The translations under genes were made by a program, and so were the position numbers. From NCBI GenBank assembly GCA_015057005.1, contig SVFF01000006.1, forward strand, positions 1 through 64,000: a stretch of 64,000 nt of DNA. The letters run 5' to 3'. The stretch comes from Lachnospiraceae bacterium (GTDB lineage Bacteria > Bacillota > Clostridia > Lachnospirales > Lachnospiraceae). Shown here in pieces: positions 20,389 through 29,241 of this stretch (position 1 is its first letter; each line of letters opens with the position of its first letter). The notes under the pieces are model-generated. The model was not told the origin of the DNA. It made no database searches and saw nothing but the letters and a program-made list of their open reading frames with translations.

Positions 20389-22614
20389 ATGGAAATGATT
20401 AGCGGATATGTGGAGCATATCGTTTTTCAAAATGCCGAAAACGGCTATACCGTGATGAACCTGATGGTGGAGGACGAAGAGTGTACCTGTGTAGGTATGT
20501 GCAAGGGCCTGAGCGAGGGTGAAAATATCGAGGCCGAAGGCGAGTACGTGGAGCATCCGGTCTATGGTAAGCAATTCAAGATCAGCAGTTATCAGACGGT
20601 GGCCCCCAAGGACCGTGTCAGCATGGAGCGGTATCTGGGATCAGGAGCTATTAAAGGCATTGGTGCAGCGTTGGCGGCACGGATCGTAAAAAAATTTGGA
20701 GACGATACCTTCCGCATTATCGAGGAAGAGCCGGAACGCTTGGCGGAGATCAAAGGGATCAGCATGCGCAAGGCTATGGAGATCGCCGTGCAGATGGAAG
20801 AGAAGAAGGACCTGCGGGAAGCACTTCTGTTTCTGCAGCAATACGGTATCTCCAACACGCTGGCGGTGAAGATTTATAACACCTACGGCATGGGGGTGTA
20901 TGGTATCATGAAAGAGAACCCCTACCGCCTGGCGGAGGACATTCACGGCATAGGTTTTAAAATTGCTGACGAGATTGCGGCAAAGGTTGGTATCCACACG
21001 GATTCGGATTACCGCATCCGAAGCGGTGTGTTTTATACGCTGCTGCAGGCTGTGAATGAAGGGCATTGTTATCTGCCCATGGAGATGCTTTTGGAGCGGG
21101 CAAGAGTGCTGCTGGGAGTGGAAAAGGAAAACATCCGTCCTCAGATAGACAATCTGGTGATGGATCGGAAACTGATCGTAAAAGAAGATTCGGTATTTGC
21201 GTCCGCATATTACTATGCGGAATTGAACTGTGCCAGAATGCTCCGGGAACTGGATATTCCCCAGGCTTCTGCAGAGAATCTTCCTTCTCAGGATGCGGCC
21301 ATCCGCAAACAGCTGGAGCGTTTGGCGGGAGAGCTGCAGATGGAGTTGGATGAGCTGCAGCTGGAGGCAGTAATGGAAGCCATCCGAAATGGTCTGTTCA
21401 TTTTGTCGGGAGGCCCCGGCACCGGTAAGACGACCACCATCAATATGATGATACGGTATTTTGAGTCGGAGGGACTTGATATTTTCCTGGGTGCGCCTAC
21501 GGGACGGGCTGCCAAGCGTATGACAGAGGCCACGGGATATGAGGCCAGGACTATTCACCGCATGTTGGAATTAAACAGTGCGTTGTCGGACGAGGATTCC
21601 AGGAAAGTCAGCTTTGAGCGCAATGAAGAGAATCCCCTGGAGGCCGATGTTATTATTATTGATGAAATGTCCATGGTCGACATTCAGCTGTTCCAATCTC
21701 TGCTTAAGGCAGTGATGCCCGGAACCAGACTGATCCTGGTGGGGGATGTGGATCAGCTGCCAAGCGTGGGACCGGGACAGGTACTCAGGGATATTATGAA
21801 CAGCAAGGCTTTTCCCATGGTGGTGCTGCAGAAGATATTCCGCCAGGCGGGCGAGAGCGATATCGTAGTAAATGCTCATCGGATCAACCGGGGAGAGCAG
21901 ATTGCATTGGACAATAAGTCAAAAGATTTCTTCTTCCTGGAAAGAAATGACGTCAATGTCATATATAAACATATGATACAGCTGATTCAGGATAAACTGC
22001 CCCGTTATGTAAATGCAGGTCCCTGTGATATCCAGGTGCTGACCCCCATGCGTAAGGGCAGTCTGGGCTGTGAGACTTTGAACACCATTCTGCAGCGTTA
22101 TCTGAATCCTCCGGATCCCCTAAAGCGTGAGTATCAAAGCGGTGAGACTGTTTACCGGGAAGGCGACAAGGTTATGCAGATCCGGAATAATTATCAGCTG
22201 GAGTGGGAGATCGTAAGCCGCTACAATATTCCCATCGACAAAGGAATGGGAGTGTTTAACGGCGATATGGGCCGGATTGTGGAGATCAATGAGACTGCCT
22301 CCAATCTGGTGGTAGAATTTGATGACCGAAGGCGAGTGACTTATCCTTTCAATCTGCTGGAAGAACTGGAGCTTTCTTATGCAGTTACCATTCATAAATC
22401 TCAGGGAAGTGAGTATCCGGCAGTGATCCTGCCGCTGCTTGGCGGTCCCAGGTTGCTTTTCCACAGGAACCTTCTGTACACCGGGATCACCAGGGCCAAA
22501 AACTGTGTCACCATATTGGGCAGTGGAGATACAGTGCGGGAAATGATCCGCAATGAGAGTGAGAATAGGCGCTTTACGGCGCTGGATACAAGAATAAGGG
22601 AATTGTGCTTCTGA
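20389..22614 (+). CDS. recD2: RecD2-like ATP-dependent DNA helicase
   Basis: A 741-aa SF1B 5'-3' helicase of the RecD2 type (RecD without RecBC). It has an N-terminal OB-like region, tandem helix-hairpin-helix repeats (about 85-190), Walker A GGPGTGKTTT (about 345), Walker B IIDEMSMVD and the C-terminal motif TIHKSQGSEYPAVILPL. RecD2 acts in mismatch/recombination repair and replication-fork maintenance. Start chosen: ATG 20389 with AAGGA eight bases upstream; the TTG at 20371 lies on the same SD. Confidence 0.94.
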   Translation: MEMISGYVEHIVFQNAENGYTVMNLMVEDEECTCVGMCKGLSEGENIEAEGEYVEHPVYGKQFKISSYQTVAPKDRVSMERYLGSGAIKGIGAALAARIVKKFGDDTFRIIEEEPERLAEIKGISMRKAMEIAVQMEEKKDLREALLFLQQYGISNTLAVKIYNTYGMGVYGIMKENPYRLAEDIHGIGFKIADEIAAKVGIHTDSDYRIRSGVFYTLLQAVNEGHCYLPMEMLLERARVLLGVEKENIRPQIDNLVMDRKLIVKEDSVFASAYYYAELNCARMLRELDIPQASAENLPSQDAAIRKQLERLAGELQMELDELQLEAVMEAIRNGLFILSGGPGTGKTTTINMMIRYFESEGLDIFLGAPTGRAAKRMTEATGYEARTIHRMLELNSALSDEDSRKVSFERNEENPLEADVIIIDEMSMVDIQLFQSLLKAVMPGTRLILVGDVDQLPSVGPGQVLRDIMNSKAFPMVVLQKIFRQAGESDIVVNAHRINRGEQIALDNKSKDFFFLERNDVNVIYKHMIQLIQDKLPRYVNAGPCDIQVLTPMRKGSLGCETLNTILQRYLNPPDPLKREYQSGETVYREGDKVMQIRNNYQLEWEIVSRYNIPIDKGMGVFNGDMGRIVEINETASNLVVEFDDRRRVTYPFNLLEELELSYAVTIHKSQGSEYPAVILPLLGGPRLLFHRNLLYTGITRAKNCVTILGSGDTVREMIRNESENRRFTALDTRIRELCF

Positions 22615-22704
22615 TCAGCGGGGGATGACGTTGAGTAGAGGGTCTGCTGTCGGTGATTGCAGCAGAAGTTCAATATGCTTCGGAGAAGGTTCGAAAGGAC
22701 CGAT

Positions 22705-23460
22705 ATGAAGCAGAAAAGAAAAATCAATGGGCGGAAGGAACCGGCAATGCTGCGGAGAGCAGGAAAATTTGTACTGCAGCTCCTCTTTCCCCTGCGTTGT
22801 CCCGTATGCGACGGCATTGTCAGACCCTTTGGAGAAAAAATCTGCCTGGAGTGCCTGCGGGAGCTGAAACTGCTGACTCCGCCCTGGTGCATGAAGTGCG
22901 GCAAAAAAATGCTGACTGAGGGTGAACTTTGCCGGGATTGCAGCCAAAGGGAACACAAGTATATAAGGGGGAGAGCTCTTTATGAGTACAGCAGCGCGGC
23001 CCCGTCCATTTACCGTCTGAAATATGGGAAGCGGCAGGAGTACGCGGATTTTTTCGGGGAGGAGATGGCCAGGTATCTGGGTGAGTTTATTAAGGAGTGC
23101 CGGGCCGATGCCATTGTGCCCATTCCCTTGCACAAAAGACGTCAGAGAAAAAGAGGATATAATCAGGCGCTGCTTTTGGCAAAAGCGCTGGGACACTATA
23201 CAGGCATTCCCGTGAGGGGGAATTTGCTCCGCAGAGTGAAAAATACAGCCCCTCTTAAACGACAAAATGCTTATGAACGGCAAAATAATTTGAAAAAGGC
23301 TTTTATTATAACGGAAAATGATGTAAAATTAAATACGATTATTATTGTGGACGACATATACACTACCGGAAGTACCATTGATGAGGCGGCTGCAGTTTTA
23401 TTGCAGCACGGAGTGGAGCGTGTCTTCTATATTGCATTGGCTTGCGGAACCGGTGTCTGA
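22705..23460 (+). CDS. comF: ComF-family phosphoribosyltransferase
   Basis: About 251 aa. It has a double zinc ribbon near the N-terminus (CPVCDG...C--CL and CMKCGKKM...CRDC) and a PRTase core ending in the PRPP loop 'IIIVDDIYTTGSTIDEAA' (about 210-227), plus 'VPIPLHKRRQRKRGYNQA'. In Firmicutes ComFC takes part in DNA uptake during transformation; this ORF lacks comFA beside it, so the role may be repair or unknown. The start at 22705 has AAAGGACCGAT; earlier in-frame TTG/ATG codons are weaker. Confidence 0.88.
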   Translation: MKQKRKINGRKEPAMLRRAGKFVLQLLFPLRCPVCDGIVRPFGEKICLECLRELKLLTPPWCMKCGKKMLTEGELCRDCSQREHKYIRGRALYEYSSAAPSIYRLKYGKRQEYADFFGEEMARYLGEFIKECRADAIVPIPLHKRRQRKRGYNQALLLAKALGHYTGIPVRGNLLRRVKNTAPLKRQNAYERQNNLKKAFIITENDVKLNTIIIVDDIYTTGSTIDEAAAVLLQHGVERVFYIALACGTGV

Positions 23461-23489
23461 CACCGGACTGCGGAAAGGCATGGTATTTT

Positions 23490-23876
23490 ATGCTGAATGA
23501 AGAGAAGGTCATACTGATGACTCATATGGCATCGTATGAGAAAAATGAAGGCAAAAAGAATATGGCGGTGGGCAAGTTTTTCAGAAGTGATTATATTACG
23601 ATCCAGATGCTGAAAGCAATTCTGAGTGCTACGATTGTTTATGGGGCTTGCTTTGCAGTTTATATTTTATACCAGTTTGAAGATTTCATGGAAAATATTT
23701 ACAATATGGATCTGATTGGTTTTGCAAAAAATGTGTTGCTCTATTATGCGGTTACGGTGATAGTGTACACGCTCATATCCTATGTGGTATGTTCGGTACG
23801 CTACACAAAAGCTCAAAAAAATCTAAAGAGCTATTATCAGAGCTTGAAAAAGCTGGGCTCCCTGTATGAAGAATAG
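23490..23876 (+). CDS. Small two-helix membrane protein, unknown
   Basis: About 128 aa. It has two hydrophobic helices (roughly residues 37-62 and 77-101 from the 23490 start) and a basic C-terminal tail ('KAQKNLKSYYQSLKKLGSLYEE'). No family is recognised. It lies 29 bp after comF and 27 bp before the larger membrane protein, so it belongs to the comF–cdaA block. Start choice is uncertain: ATG 23490 has GGAAAGG at long spacing, while ATG 23517 has AAGG with 8-bp spacing. Confidence 0.65.
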   Translation: MLNEEKVILMTHMASYEKNEGKKNMAVGKFFRSDYITIQMLKAILSATIVYGACFAVYILYQFEDFMENIYNMDLIGFAKNVLLYYAVTVIVYTLISYVVCSVRYTKAQKNLKSYYQSLKKLGSLYEE

Positions 23877-23903
23877 GGAAGAGGATAATGTTTGGAGGAG
23901 ACG

Positions 23904-25085
23904 ATGACAGAATTATTAATGTTCAGAGAACAAATCAAGACATTTTATAAGCGCTATGAGGTATTTATCCTGCCTGTAGTTAAGTTTGTGTTTGCCTTTC
24001 TGGTGCTGAATGTGCTTAATTCCAGGATTGGCTACATGAGCAGATTGGACAATATTGCCATAGTGCTGATTGCCTCTCTGCTGTGTTCTTTCCTGCCGGT
24101 GCAGACAGTGGTGGCATTTGCGGCCATATTCAGTTTGCTGCATATGTACGCACTTTCGTTGGAGACCGTGCTGGTCGGACTGGTAGTGTATATGGTGATC
24201 TTTCTGTTGTTCCTGCGTTTCAGCACGGGTGAATCCGTGGTGCTGCTGGTTACGACGTTGCTTTGTCTGATAAAGATTCCGTATGCAGTGCCTATTGTAA
24301 TGGGTTTGGTGGGTACGCCTATTTCCGCGCTGGCTATCGGCTGCGGTGTAGTGGTGTACTATTTGCTGAAGACGATTACAGGTGAGGCTGCGAATATTGC
24401 CACCATGGGTGATGAGGAGATGATGACCAAGATCCGTCTGCTTGTGGATGGCCTTCTGGATAATAAAGCGATGCTGGTGCTGATTGCGGCATTTACGATC
24501 ACACTGATCGTGGTGTATCTGATCCGCAGGATGTCCATTGACCACGCATGGACTATGGCGATTACAGCAGGTGCCATCGTAGATATTCTGGTCCTTCTGA
24601 TCGGCGATCTGATTTACAATACCAATGTATCCGTTGTAAATGCCATTCTGGGTACTATTGTGGCTGTGATCGTGGCGAAGGTGGTGGAATTCTTCCGCTT
24701 CTGTGTGGACTACAGCCGCACTGAGAAGGTGCAGTTCGAGGATGACGAATATTATTATTATGTAAAGGCAGTGCCCAAGATGACTGTGACAGCGCCTACC
24801 AAGACTGTAAAGAAAATCAATACTGCCAGCAGACCGGGTGGAAATGTCCAGGCCCACAGAACCGGTGGAAGTGCTCAGACACACAGGACCGGTGTCCAGA
24901 ACAGATCGACTGTGGAAAGAACCTATACTGAGGGGCATCCCCATGCGTCAGCAGCGCAGCGGCCTGTTTCCCGCAGAAGCTCTGTACCTGCCGATTCCAG
25001 AGAACATCTGAGCGGAGCCAGAAGTATGACAATTAACAGTCACATGACAGAAAATACAACCAACAATGAGGAAGAATTATTATAG
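23904..25085 (+). CDS. Polytopic membrane protein upstream of cdaA, unknown
   Basis: 393 aa with about eight to nine hydrophobic segments in residues ~20-260. A cytoplasm-like tail of ~130 residues follows, opening with 'FEDDEYYYYVKAVPKMTVTAP' and continuing into a low-complexity Ser/Thr/Arg/His-rich stretch with an imperfect repeat (AHRTGGSA / THRTGVQN). The start ATG 23904 has GGAGGAG; the in-frame TTG at 23892 is inferior. No known transporter motif is visible. It is in tandem with cdaA (51-bp gap), so a role in c-di-AMP-linked envelope or turgor control is an inference from position only. Confidence 0.72.
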   Translation: MTELLMFREQIKTFYKRYEVFILPVVKFVFAFLVLNVLNSRIGYMSRLDNIAIVLIASLLCSFLPVQTVVAFAAIFSLLHMYALSLETVLVGLVVYMVIFLLFLRFSTGESVVLLVTTLLCLIKIPYAVPIVMGLVGTPISALAIGCGVVVYYLLKTITGEAANIATMGDEEMMTKIRLLVDGLLDNKAMLVLIAAFTITLIVVYLIRRMSIDHAWTMAITAGAIVDILVLLIGDLIYNTNVSVVNAILGTIVAVIVAKVVEFFRFCVDYSRTEKVQFEDDEYYYYVKAVPKMTVTAPTKTVKKINTASRPGGNVQAHRTGGSAQTHRTGVQNRSTVERTYTEGHPHASAAQRPVSRRSSVPADSREHLSGARSMTINSHMTENTTNNEEELL

Positions 25086-25136
25086 CAGGAGTGATCCTCG
25101 GTGAGTTGATAATAGAAAAGCAAGGATTGAAGCAGA

Positions 25137-26012
25137 ATGAAGTGGATAGATACCGTCATTGAATACTTGAAAAACTTCAGCACGTATTTCCCCACCATGG
25201 ACATTGGTGATATAGCAGAGATATTGATTATTGCGCTTTTGCTGTATTATCTGATGGTGTGGATGAAGACCACACGTGCATGGGCATTAATGAAGGGCAT
25301 TATAGTGATATTTGCCTTTCTTGTGTTTGCCTATTTCTGTCAGATGAGTACCATCCTGTGGATGGCTGAGAATGTGCTGGGCTTTGCTGTTACCGCATTG
25401 ATCGTGGTGTTGCAGCCGGAACTCCGTTCGGCACTGGAGCAGTTAGGAAAAAAGAGCATTCTTACTTCTGTACTTCCCTTTGAGACAAACCGTAAAGAAG
25501 AGAACGTTTTCTCTGAGAAGACGATTAATGAGATCGTAAAAGCCTGTGTGGAAATGTCCAAGGTAAAAACAGGTGCACTGATCGTAATTGAGCAGAAGGT
25601 AAGTGTTAAGGAGTATGAGCGTACCGGTATCGATGTGGATGCGATTGTAAGCAGTCAGCTTTTGATCAATATTTTTGAGCATAACACACCGCTTCATGAC
25701 GGAGCGGTTATTGTGCGTGGCAACAGAGTAGTATCTGCCACATGTTATCTGCCCTTATCCGACAACATGGGTCTGGGTAAAGAACTGGGTACCAGACATC
25801 GGGCAGGTGTGGGTATTTCAGAGGTGTCCGATTCCCTGACCATTATTGTGTCTGAAGAGACCGGTACTATCAGCGCAGCCCATGAGGGTGAGCTTTCCCG
25901 TGATCTGAATGCGGAAGAATTGCGTGAGCGCATGGAGCGGATCCTGAACAAGAGCGGTGAGGAAAACAAGAACAAATTGATATGGAAGGGAAGGAGCCGG
26001 AGCGGAAAATGA
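25137..26012 (+). CDS. cdaA: Diadenylate cyclase CdaA
   Basis: 291 aa: three N-terminal membrane helices (about 20-100), then the DAC (DisA_N) domain. The catalytic motifs are intact: DGAVIVRG (DGA) at about 187 and GTRHRAGVGISE (RHR) at about 217. It condenses two ATP into c-di-AMP, which controls potassium/osmolyte uptake and wall homeostasis. The partner YbbR-domain gene starts inside its stop codon (ATGA), so the two are translationally coupled. glmM, the usual third member, is not adjacent. Confidence 0.96.
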   Translation: MKWIDTVIEYLKNFSTYFPTMDIGDIAEILIIALLLYYLMVWMKTTRAWALMKGIIVIFAFLVFAYFCQMSTILWMAENVLGFAVTALIVVLQPELRSALEQLGKKSILTSVLPFETNRKEENVFSEKTINEIVKACVEMSKVKTGALIVIEQKVSVKEYERTGIDVDAIVSSQLLINIFEHNTPLHDGAVIVRGNRVVSATCYLPLSDNMGLGKELGTRHRAGVGISEVSDSLTIIVSEETGTISAAHEGELSRDLNAEELRERMERILNKSGEENKNKLIWKGRSRSGK

Positions 26013-27295
26013 GAAAGAAATTAGTGCGCAATTTGGGCCTGAAACTGGCATCGTTGCTTCTTGCCTTTGCATTGTGGTTTTTGGTGGTACAGATAAACGA
26101 TCCTCTGGATTCTGTTACTTTTAGTAATGTGGAGATTGAGCTTATCAATACCGATCTTTTGGAACAGGAAGGAAAAGTATACGAAGTACTGGACGGCAGC
26201 AATATGGCCAGAGTGACTGTGTATGCTCCCCGAAGCGTGATCGGTCAGATCCGCAAAAGTGATATTGTGGCGGAAGCGGATATGAGTAAGCTTACGGATA
26301 TCAATACCATTGCAGTCAACTATTATGTGGAAAATTTGGCCGTGGATTCCGTAGATGGCAATCGAGACCTTGTGCGTCTGAATGTGGAAGATAAGAAAGA
26401 AACGTGGATTCGTCTGGTGAGCAACGTGGTCGGGGACGTTGCGGAGGGGTATCTGGTTACCAATATTATAGTCGATTCGACTGATATTGCAATCAGCGGT
26501 CCTGAGTCTGCTGTGTCCAAGGTAGCATATGCGGCTGTTGAGATGGATGTGACGGGTGCTGTGAGTAATCGATCAGCCAACGTGGACATTCAGTTGTATG
26601 ATGAAGAAGATAACTTGATTGAAAATAAGAGCATCCGGAAAAATGAGGATTCTGCGTATATGCAGGTGGAAGTGCTTGCTGCCAAAGAAGTGCCTGTCAG
26701 GGTAGAATATTCCGGACAGCCGGCAGAAGGATATCTGGCCACGGGCGTTGCTGAAAGCAACAAAGAGTATGTGGCGATTGCGGGCAGAAGTACTGTGATC
26801 GAGGGTATTACTGAGATAGTCATTCCTGCCGAAACCTTGGACATCACCGGTGCCACAGGTATTGTATATGCAAGTGTGGATCTGGATGATTTCCTGCCTG
26901 ATAACGTCAAGTGGGCAGAAAAAGGTTTTACAGGCAAGGTGGCTGTGGCTGTGTATGTGGAGCCTATCCAGACAAGAACCCTGGAAGTGCCTGAGGAAAA
27001 TATCAGTCTGATTAACTCTCCTGTCGGATTTGTGGTGAGCCTGCCTGAGGATGTGGAAAGCTATGAATTAGAAATTTCAGGACTTGCGGAGCATGTGGAT
27101 GCTGTTGATGTGCAGACGCTGGCAGGTATCGTTGATGTTCAGGGGTATTTTGCGGAACAGGAGATTGAAGTCATCAAGGCAGGAGTTTACGAGATGCCTG
27201 TGACCTTCGAACTGACTGAAGGAGTGAGCGTGGAAGCGGCAATGGTTGTGCAGGTGCAGATCAGTGAACCGGAAATGGAACGCAGTGACATTTAA
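26009..27295 (+). CDS. cdaR: YbbR-domain CdaA regulator (CdaR/YbbR type)
   Basis: 428 aa: one N-terminal membrane helix (about 12-30, 'LASLLLAFALWFLVVQIND') and an extracytoplasmic array of about four YbbR repeats (begins 'VTFSNVEIELINTD'). YbbR proteins bind CdaA and modulate c-di-AMP output. ATG 26009 overlaps the cdaA stop as ATGA and has GGAGCGGAAA upstream; an ATG at 25982 would give a longer overlap and is less likely. Not to be confused with the CdaR-family transcription factor at 3461. Confidence 0.9.
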   Translation: MRKKLVRNLGLKLASLLLAFALWFLVVQINDPLDSVTFSNVEIELINTDLLEQEGKVYEVLDGSNMARVTVYAPRSVIGQIRKSDIVAEADMSKLTDINTIAVNYYVENLAVDSVDGNRDLVRLNVEDKKETWIRLVSNVVGDVAEGYLVTNIIVDSTDIAISGPESAVSKVAYAAVEMDVTGAVSNRSANVDIQLYDEEDNLIENKSIRKNEDSAYMQVEVLAAKEVPVRVEYSGQPAEGYLATGVAESNKEYVAIAGRSTVIEGITEIVIPAETLDITGATGIVYASVDLDDFLPDNVKWAEKGFTGKVAVAVYVEPIQTRTLEVPEENISLINSPVGFVVSLPEDVESYELEISGLAEHVDAVDVQTLAGIVDVQGYFAEQEIEVIKAGVYEMPVTFELTEGVSVEAAMVVQVQISEPEMERSDI

Positions 27296-27405
27296 AAGTG
27301 AAAATTGCTTGTGATTACAAGGAATGCATGATATCATTTATATAGAATATCATTTGTCTAGAGGAAAATGCCAAAGGTACGGCATATGAATTGGAGGGTT
27401 GACAC

Positions 27406-27669
27406 ATGGTAAGGCAAAAAGTGACAATTAAAAATCCTACAGGCCTGCATTTGAGACCGGCAGGTATCTTGTGTAAGGAGGCGATGAAGTACAAATCGCT
27501 GATTACCTTTACATTTCGTGATAATACGGCAAATGCTAAGAGTGTCCTGAGTGTATTGGGGGCATGCGTAAAATGCGGTGACGAGATTGAATTTGTATGC
27601 CAAGGCGAAGATGAAGAGGAAGCTTTAAAGGCTTTGGTTCAGGCGGTTGAAGACAGATTGGGTGAATAA
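27406..27669 (+). CDS. HPr-family phosphocarrier protein
   Basis: 87 aa. His15 (TGLHLRPAG), the residue phosphorylated by enzyme I, and Ser46 (NAKSVLSVLG), the HPr-kinase target, are both present, so it can work as genuine HPr and not as a Crh-like regulator. It would relay phosphate to PTS permeases and, as P-Ser-HPr, act with CcpA. GGAGGGTTGACAC precedes the ATG. Enzyme I is not in the window. It could be an orphan paralogue, since Leu16 replaces the usual Ala. A terminator follows. Confidence 0.93.
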   Translation: MVRQKVTIKNPTGLHLRPAGILCKEAMKYKSLITFTFRDNTANAKSVLSVLGACVKCGDEIEFVCQGEDEEEALKALVQAVEDRLGE

Positions 27670-27702
27670 ACGCCGCGCAAAATAAAATAAGGGAACGAAA
27701 TA

Positions 27703-27742
27703 CGGCGCATCTGCTTTTATATAGCGGATGCGCCGATTTTTT
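27703..27742 (+). terminator. Terminator between HPr and the convergent DUF3048 gene
   Basis: CGGCGCATC (27703-27711) pairs with GATGCGCCG (27727-27735), extendable inward by three more pairs, then ATTTTTT. On the minus strand the stem is followed by TATTTCGTT, so it may also stop the opposing gene. Confidence 0.88.
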
Positions 27743-27772
27743 GGTGCCGGATTATCATTATCGGGATTATGA

Positions 27773-28900
27773 TTACCAGAAGGAGAATGTGTCTCCGTCT
27801 TCAACAATACAGATCATAGTCTTGCCGGTGTTTAAAAGGATTTCATTGCCATTTTCATCGTAATATCTTGTGGCACCATAATCGGAGGTCTTTTCCCAAT
27901 TTACGCGAATACCCTTGCCGTTGGTAAAATACCAGCCTTTCCGGGTGGTGTCGTGGCACTGAAATACCAGATAACCATCACTTAATTCTTCGCAATAAGT
28001 TTCTTGAACAAGAATATTGGTGAAGGTAAGCTGTTGGCCGTCGGCATCTAAGTGCGGACCATCGGTGCCGCCGGACAGATGCTGGTAGCGGTAATATAAA
28101 CCGTCGTCCTCATCGTAACGGAAATAACATCTGGTCAAGGGGTAACAGCCGGACATATCGATATATGTGGCAGTCTTGGCATTGCCGCCATATTGTTCCA
28201 GCGTGTTGGGGGATGATTTGGACGCAAAATTAAAATGATTTTGGTCAGCCAGATTGCGATACCCGGTGGGATATTCTTTATCCTGAATAACCTTCATGAG
28301 TCTTTCTCCGGAAGTGTATACATTGTGAGGAGCCGGCCGGTCTGTGGAACGGTAAAATCCTACACTTTCCTTGGACAGGATTCCGTTGATATTTTGGGTA
28401 TCCGGGAAGGCCAAAAGGTCATCCACATAATAGGGACCACCATAATGCACCAGAAAAGCATCCCATTCGAAGGACCAATAGCCATAATAGGTGCGAAGAC
28501 TTCGTACATTTCCGATTTTGTCAAGATTTGCCCAATCTTCATAAATCGCCATCATGCGTGTCATTCGTTCTTCTACATTTGCTTCGTACAGGATGGAAGC
28601 TTTTGAAAGATTATAGTGGGGAATGGCGGCGATCTCGTTGGGAATAATTACTGCAATGGGGCGGGTGTCGGCGGTTTCGGCCTCTACCCATTCATTTGTC
28701 AGGCGGCTGCGCAACATGCCTTCTTCAGGAGGAAGAGAGTCATCCTCTGCAGTCACATCATCGGGGGTGGTTTCTTCGGCGGAATTGGACTCTGTGGTGG
28801 GAGAATCCGGGATAATGGGACTATCTGTCCCGAACCGGCCGGCACAGCCGGTTAATAGAACTGCGCAAAGTGCGGGGATTAGTAGGGTTTTGAGTTTCAT
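27773..28900 (-). CDS. DUF3048 (YerB-like) lipoprotein
   Basis: 375 aa. A signal peptide with lipobox LTGC ('LCAVLLTGCAGRFG') is followed by a Ser/Thr/Glu-rich linker to ~60 and two DUF3048 parts ('TRPIAVIIPNEIAAIPHYNLSKASILYEANVEERMTRMMAIYED', 'GDTFSFW' at the end). YerB-type lipoproteins are surface anchored; their function is unknown. ATG 28900 is chosen; the GTG at 28912 lies directly on the GGAAA site. The gene is convergent with HPr and divergent from the glycosyltransferase. Confidence 0.88.
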   Translation of the reverse strand: MKLKTLLIPALCAVLLTGCAGRFGTDSPIIPDSPTTESNSAEETTPDDVTAEDDSLPPEEGMLRSRLTNEWVEAETADTRPIAVIIPNEIAAIPHYNLSKASILYEANVEERMTRMMAIYEDWANLDKIGNVRSLRTYYGYWSFEWDAFLVHYGGPYYVDDLLAFPDTQNINGILSKESVGFYRSTDRPAPHNVYTSGERLMKVIQDKEYPTGYRNLADQNHFNFASKSSPNTLEQYGGNAKTATYIDMSGCYPLTRCYFRYDEDDGLYYRYQHLSGGTDGPHLDADGQQLTFTNILVQETYCEELSDGYLVFQCHDTTRKGWYFTNGKGIRVNWEKTSDYGATRYYDENGNEILLNTGKTMICIVEDGDTFSFW

Positions 28901-29044
28901 ATGCGGACTCACTTTCCAAAATTACTTTTATAAGAAATAGGCGAACAAGACGATCGGTATGCTTAAAAGAACACCGATAAGCACCTGCCGGGAAGACTTT
29001 TGTCAGCTCGTCAAAGATAATACATCTGTTTATTAGTGGAAAAT

Positions 29045-29073
29045 ATATAATATAATAATTTATAGTATAACAA
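29045..29073 (-). promoter_or_regulatory. Candidate promoter for the DUF3048 gene
   Basis: On the minus strand TTGTTA (29068-29073) and TTATAT (29045-29050) are 17 bp apart within a very AT-rich stretch, about 145 bp before the start. The rest of the 28901-29241 gap shows no gene. Confidence 0.35.
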
Positions 29074-29155
29074 TTAATTCTCAAAAAGTACAGCATTGAT
29101 TGTATTTTGCTAAAATGCTGTTACAAAGATAACAAAAAGCGTAATAAGGTTGGAC

Positions 29156-29184
29156 TTGCACATGTAGACTGCGTTTGATAAAAT
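29156..29184 (+). promoter_or_regulatory. Sigma-A promoter for the GtrB-like glycosyltransferase
   Basis: TTGCAC (29156-29161), a 17-bp spacer, TAAAAT (29179-29184), 57 bp before the start codon. Confidence 0.6.
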
Positions 29185-29241
29185 AGAAAAAAGCATTATT
29201 AGTGCGGCATGATAAGTGTACAGCACAGAAATGAGGAAGCG

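Noticed and set aside
22683..22700. GGTTCGAAA resembling a tRNA T-loop
   Set aside because: No acceptor, D- or anticodon stems around it; it is the leader of comF. No tRNA gene was found in the window.
24838..24905. Short repeats AHRTGGSA/THRTGVQN as a possible CRISPR or tandem DNA array
   Set aside because: Only two imperfect units within a coding frame; they are protein low complexity. No CRISPR-like repeat-spacer pattern exists in the window.
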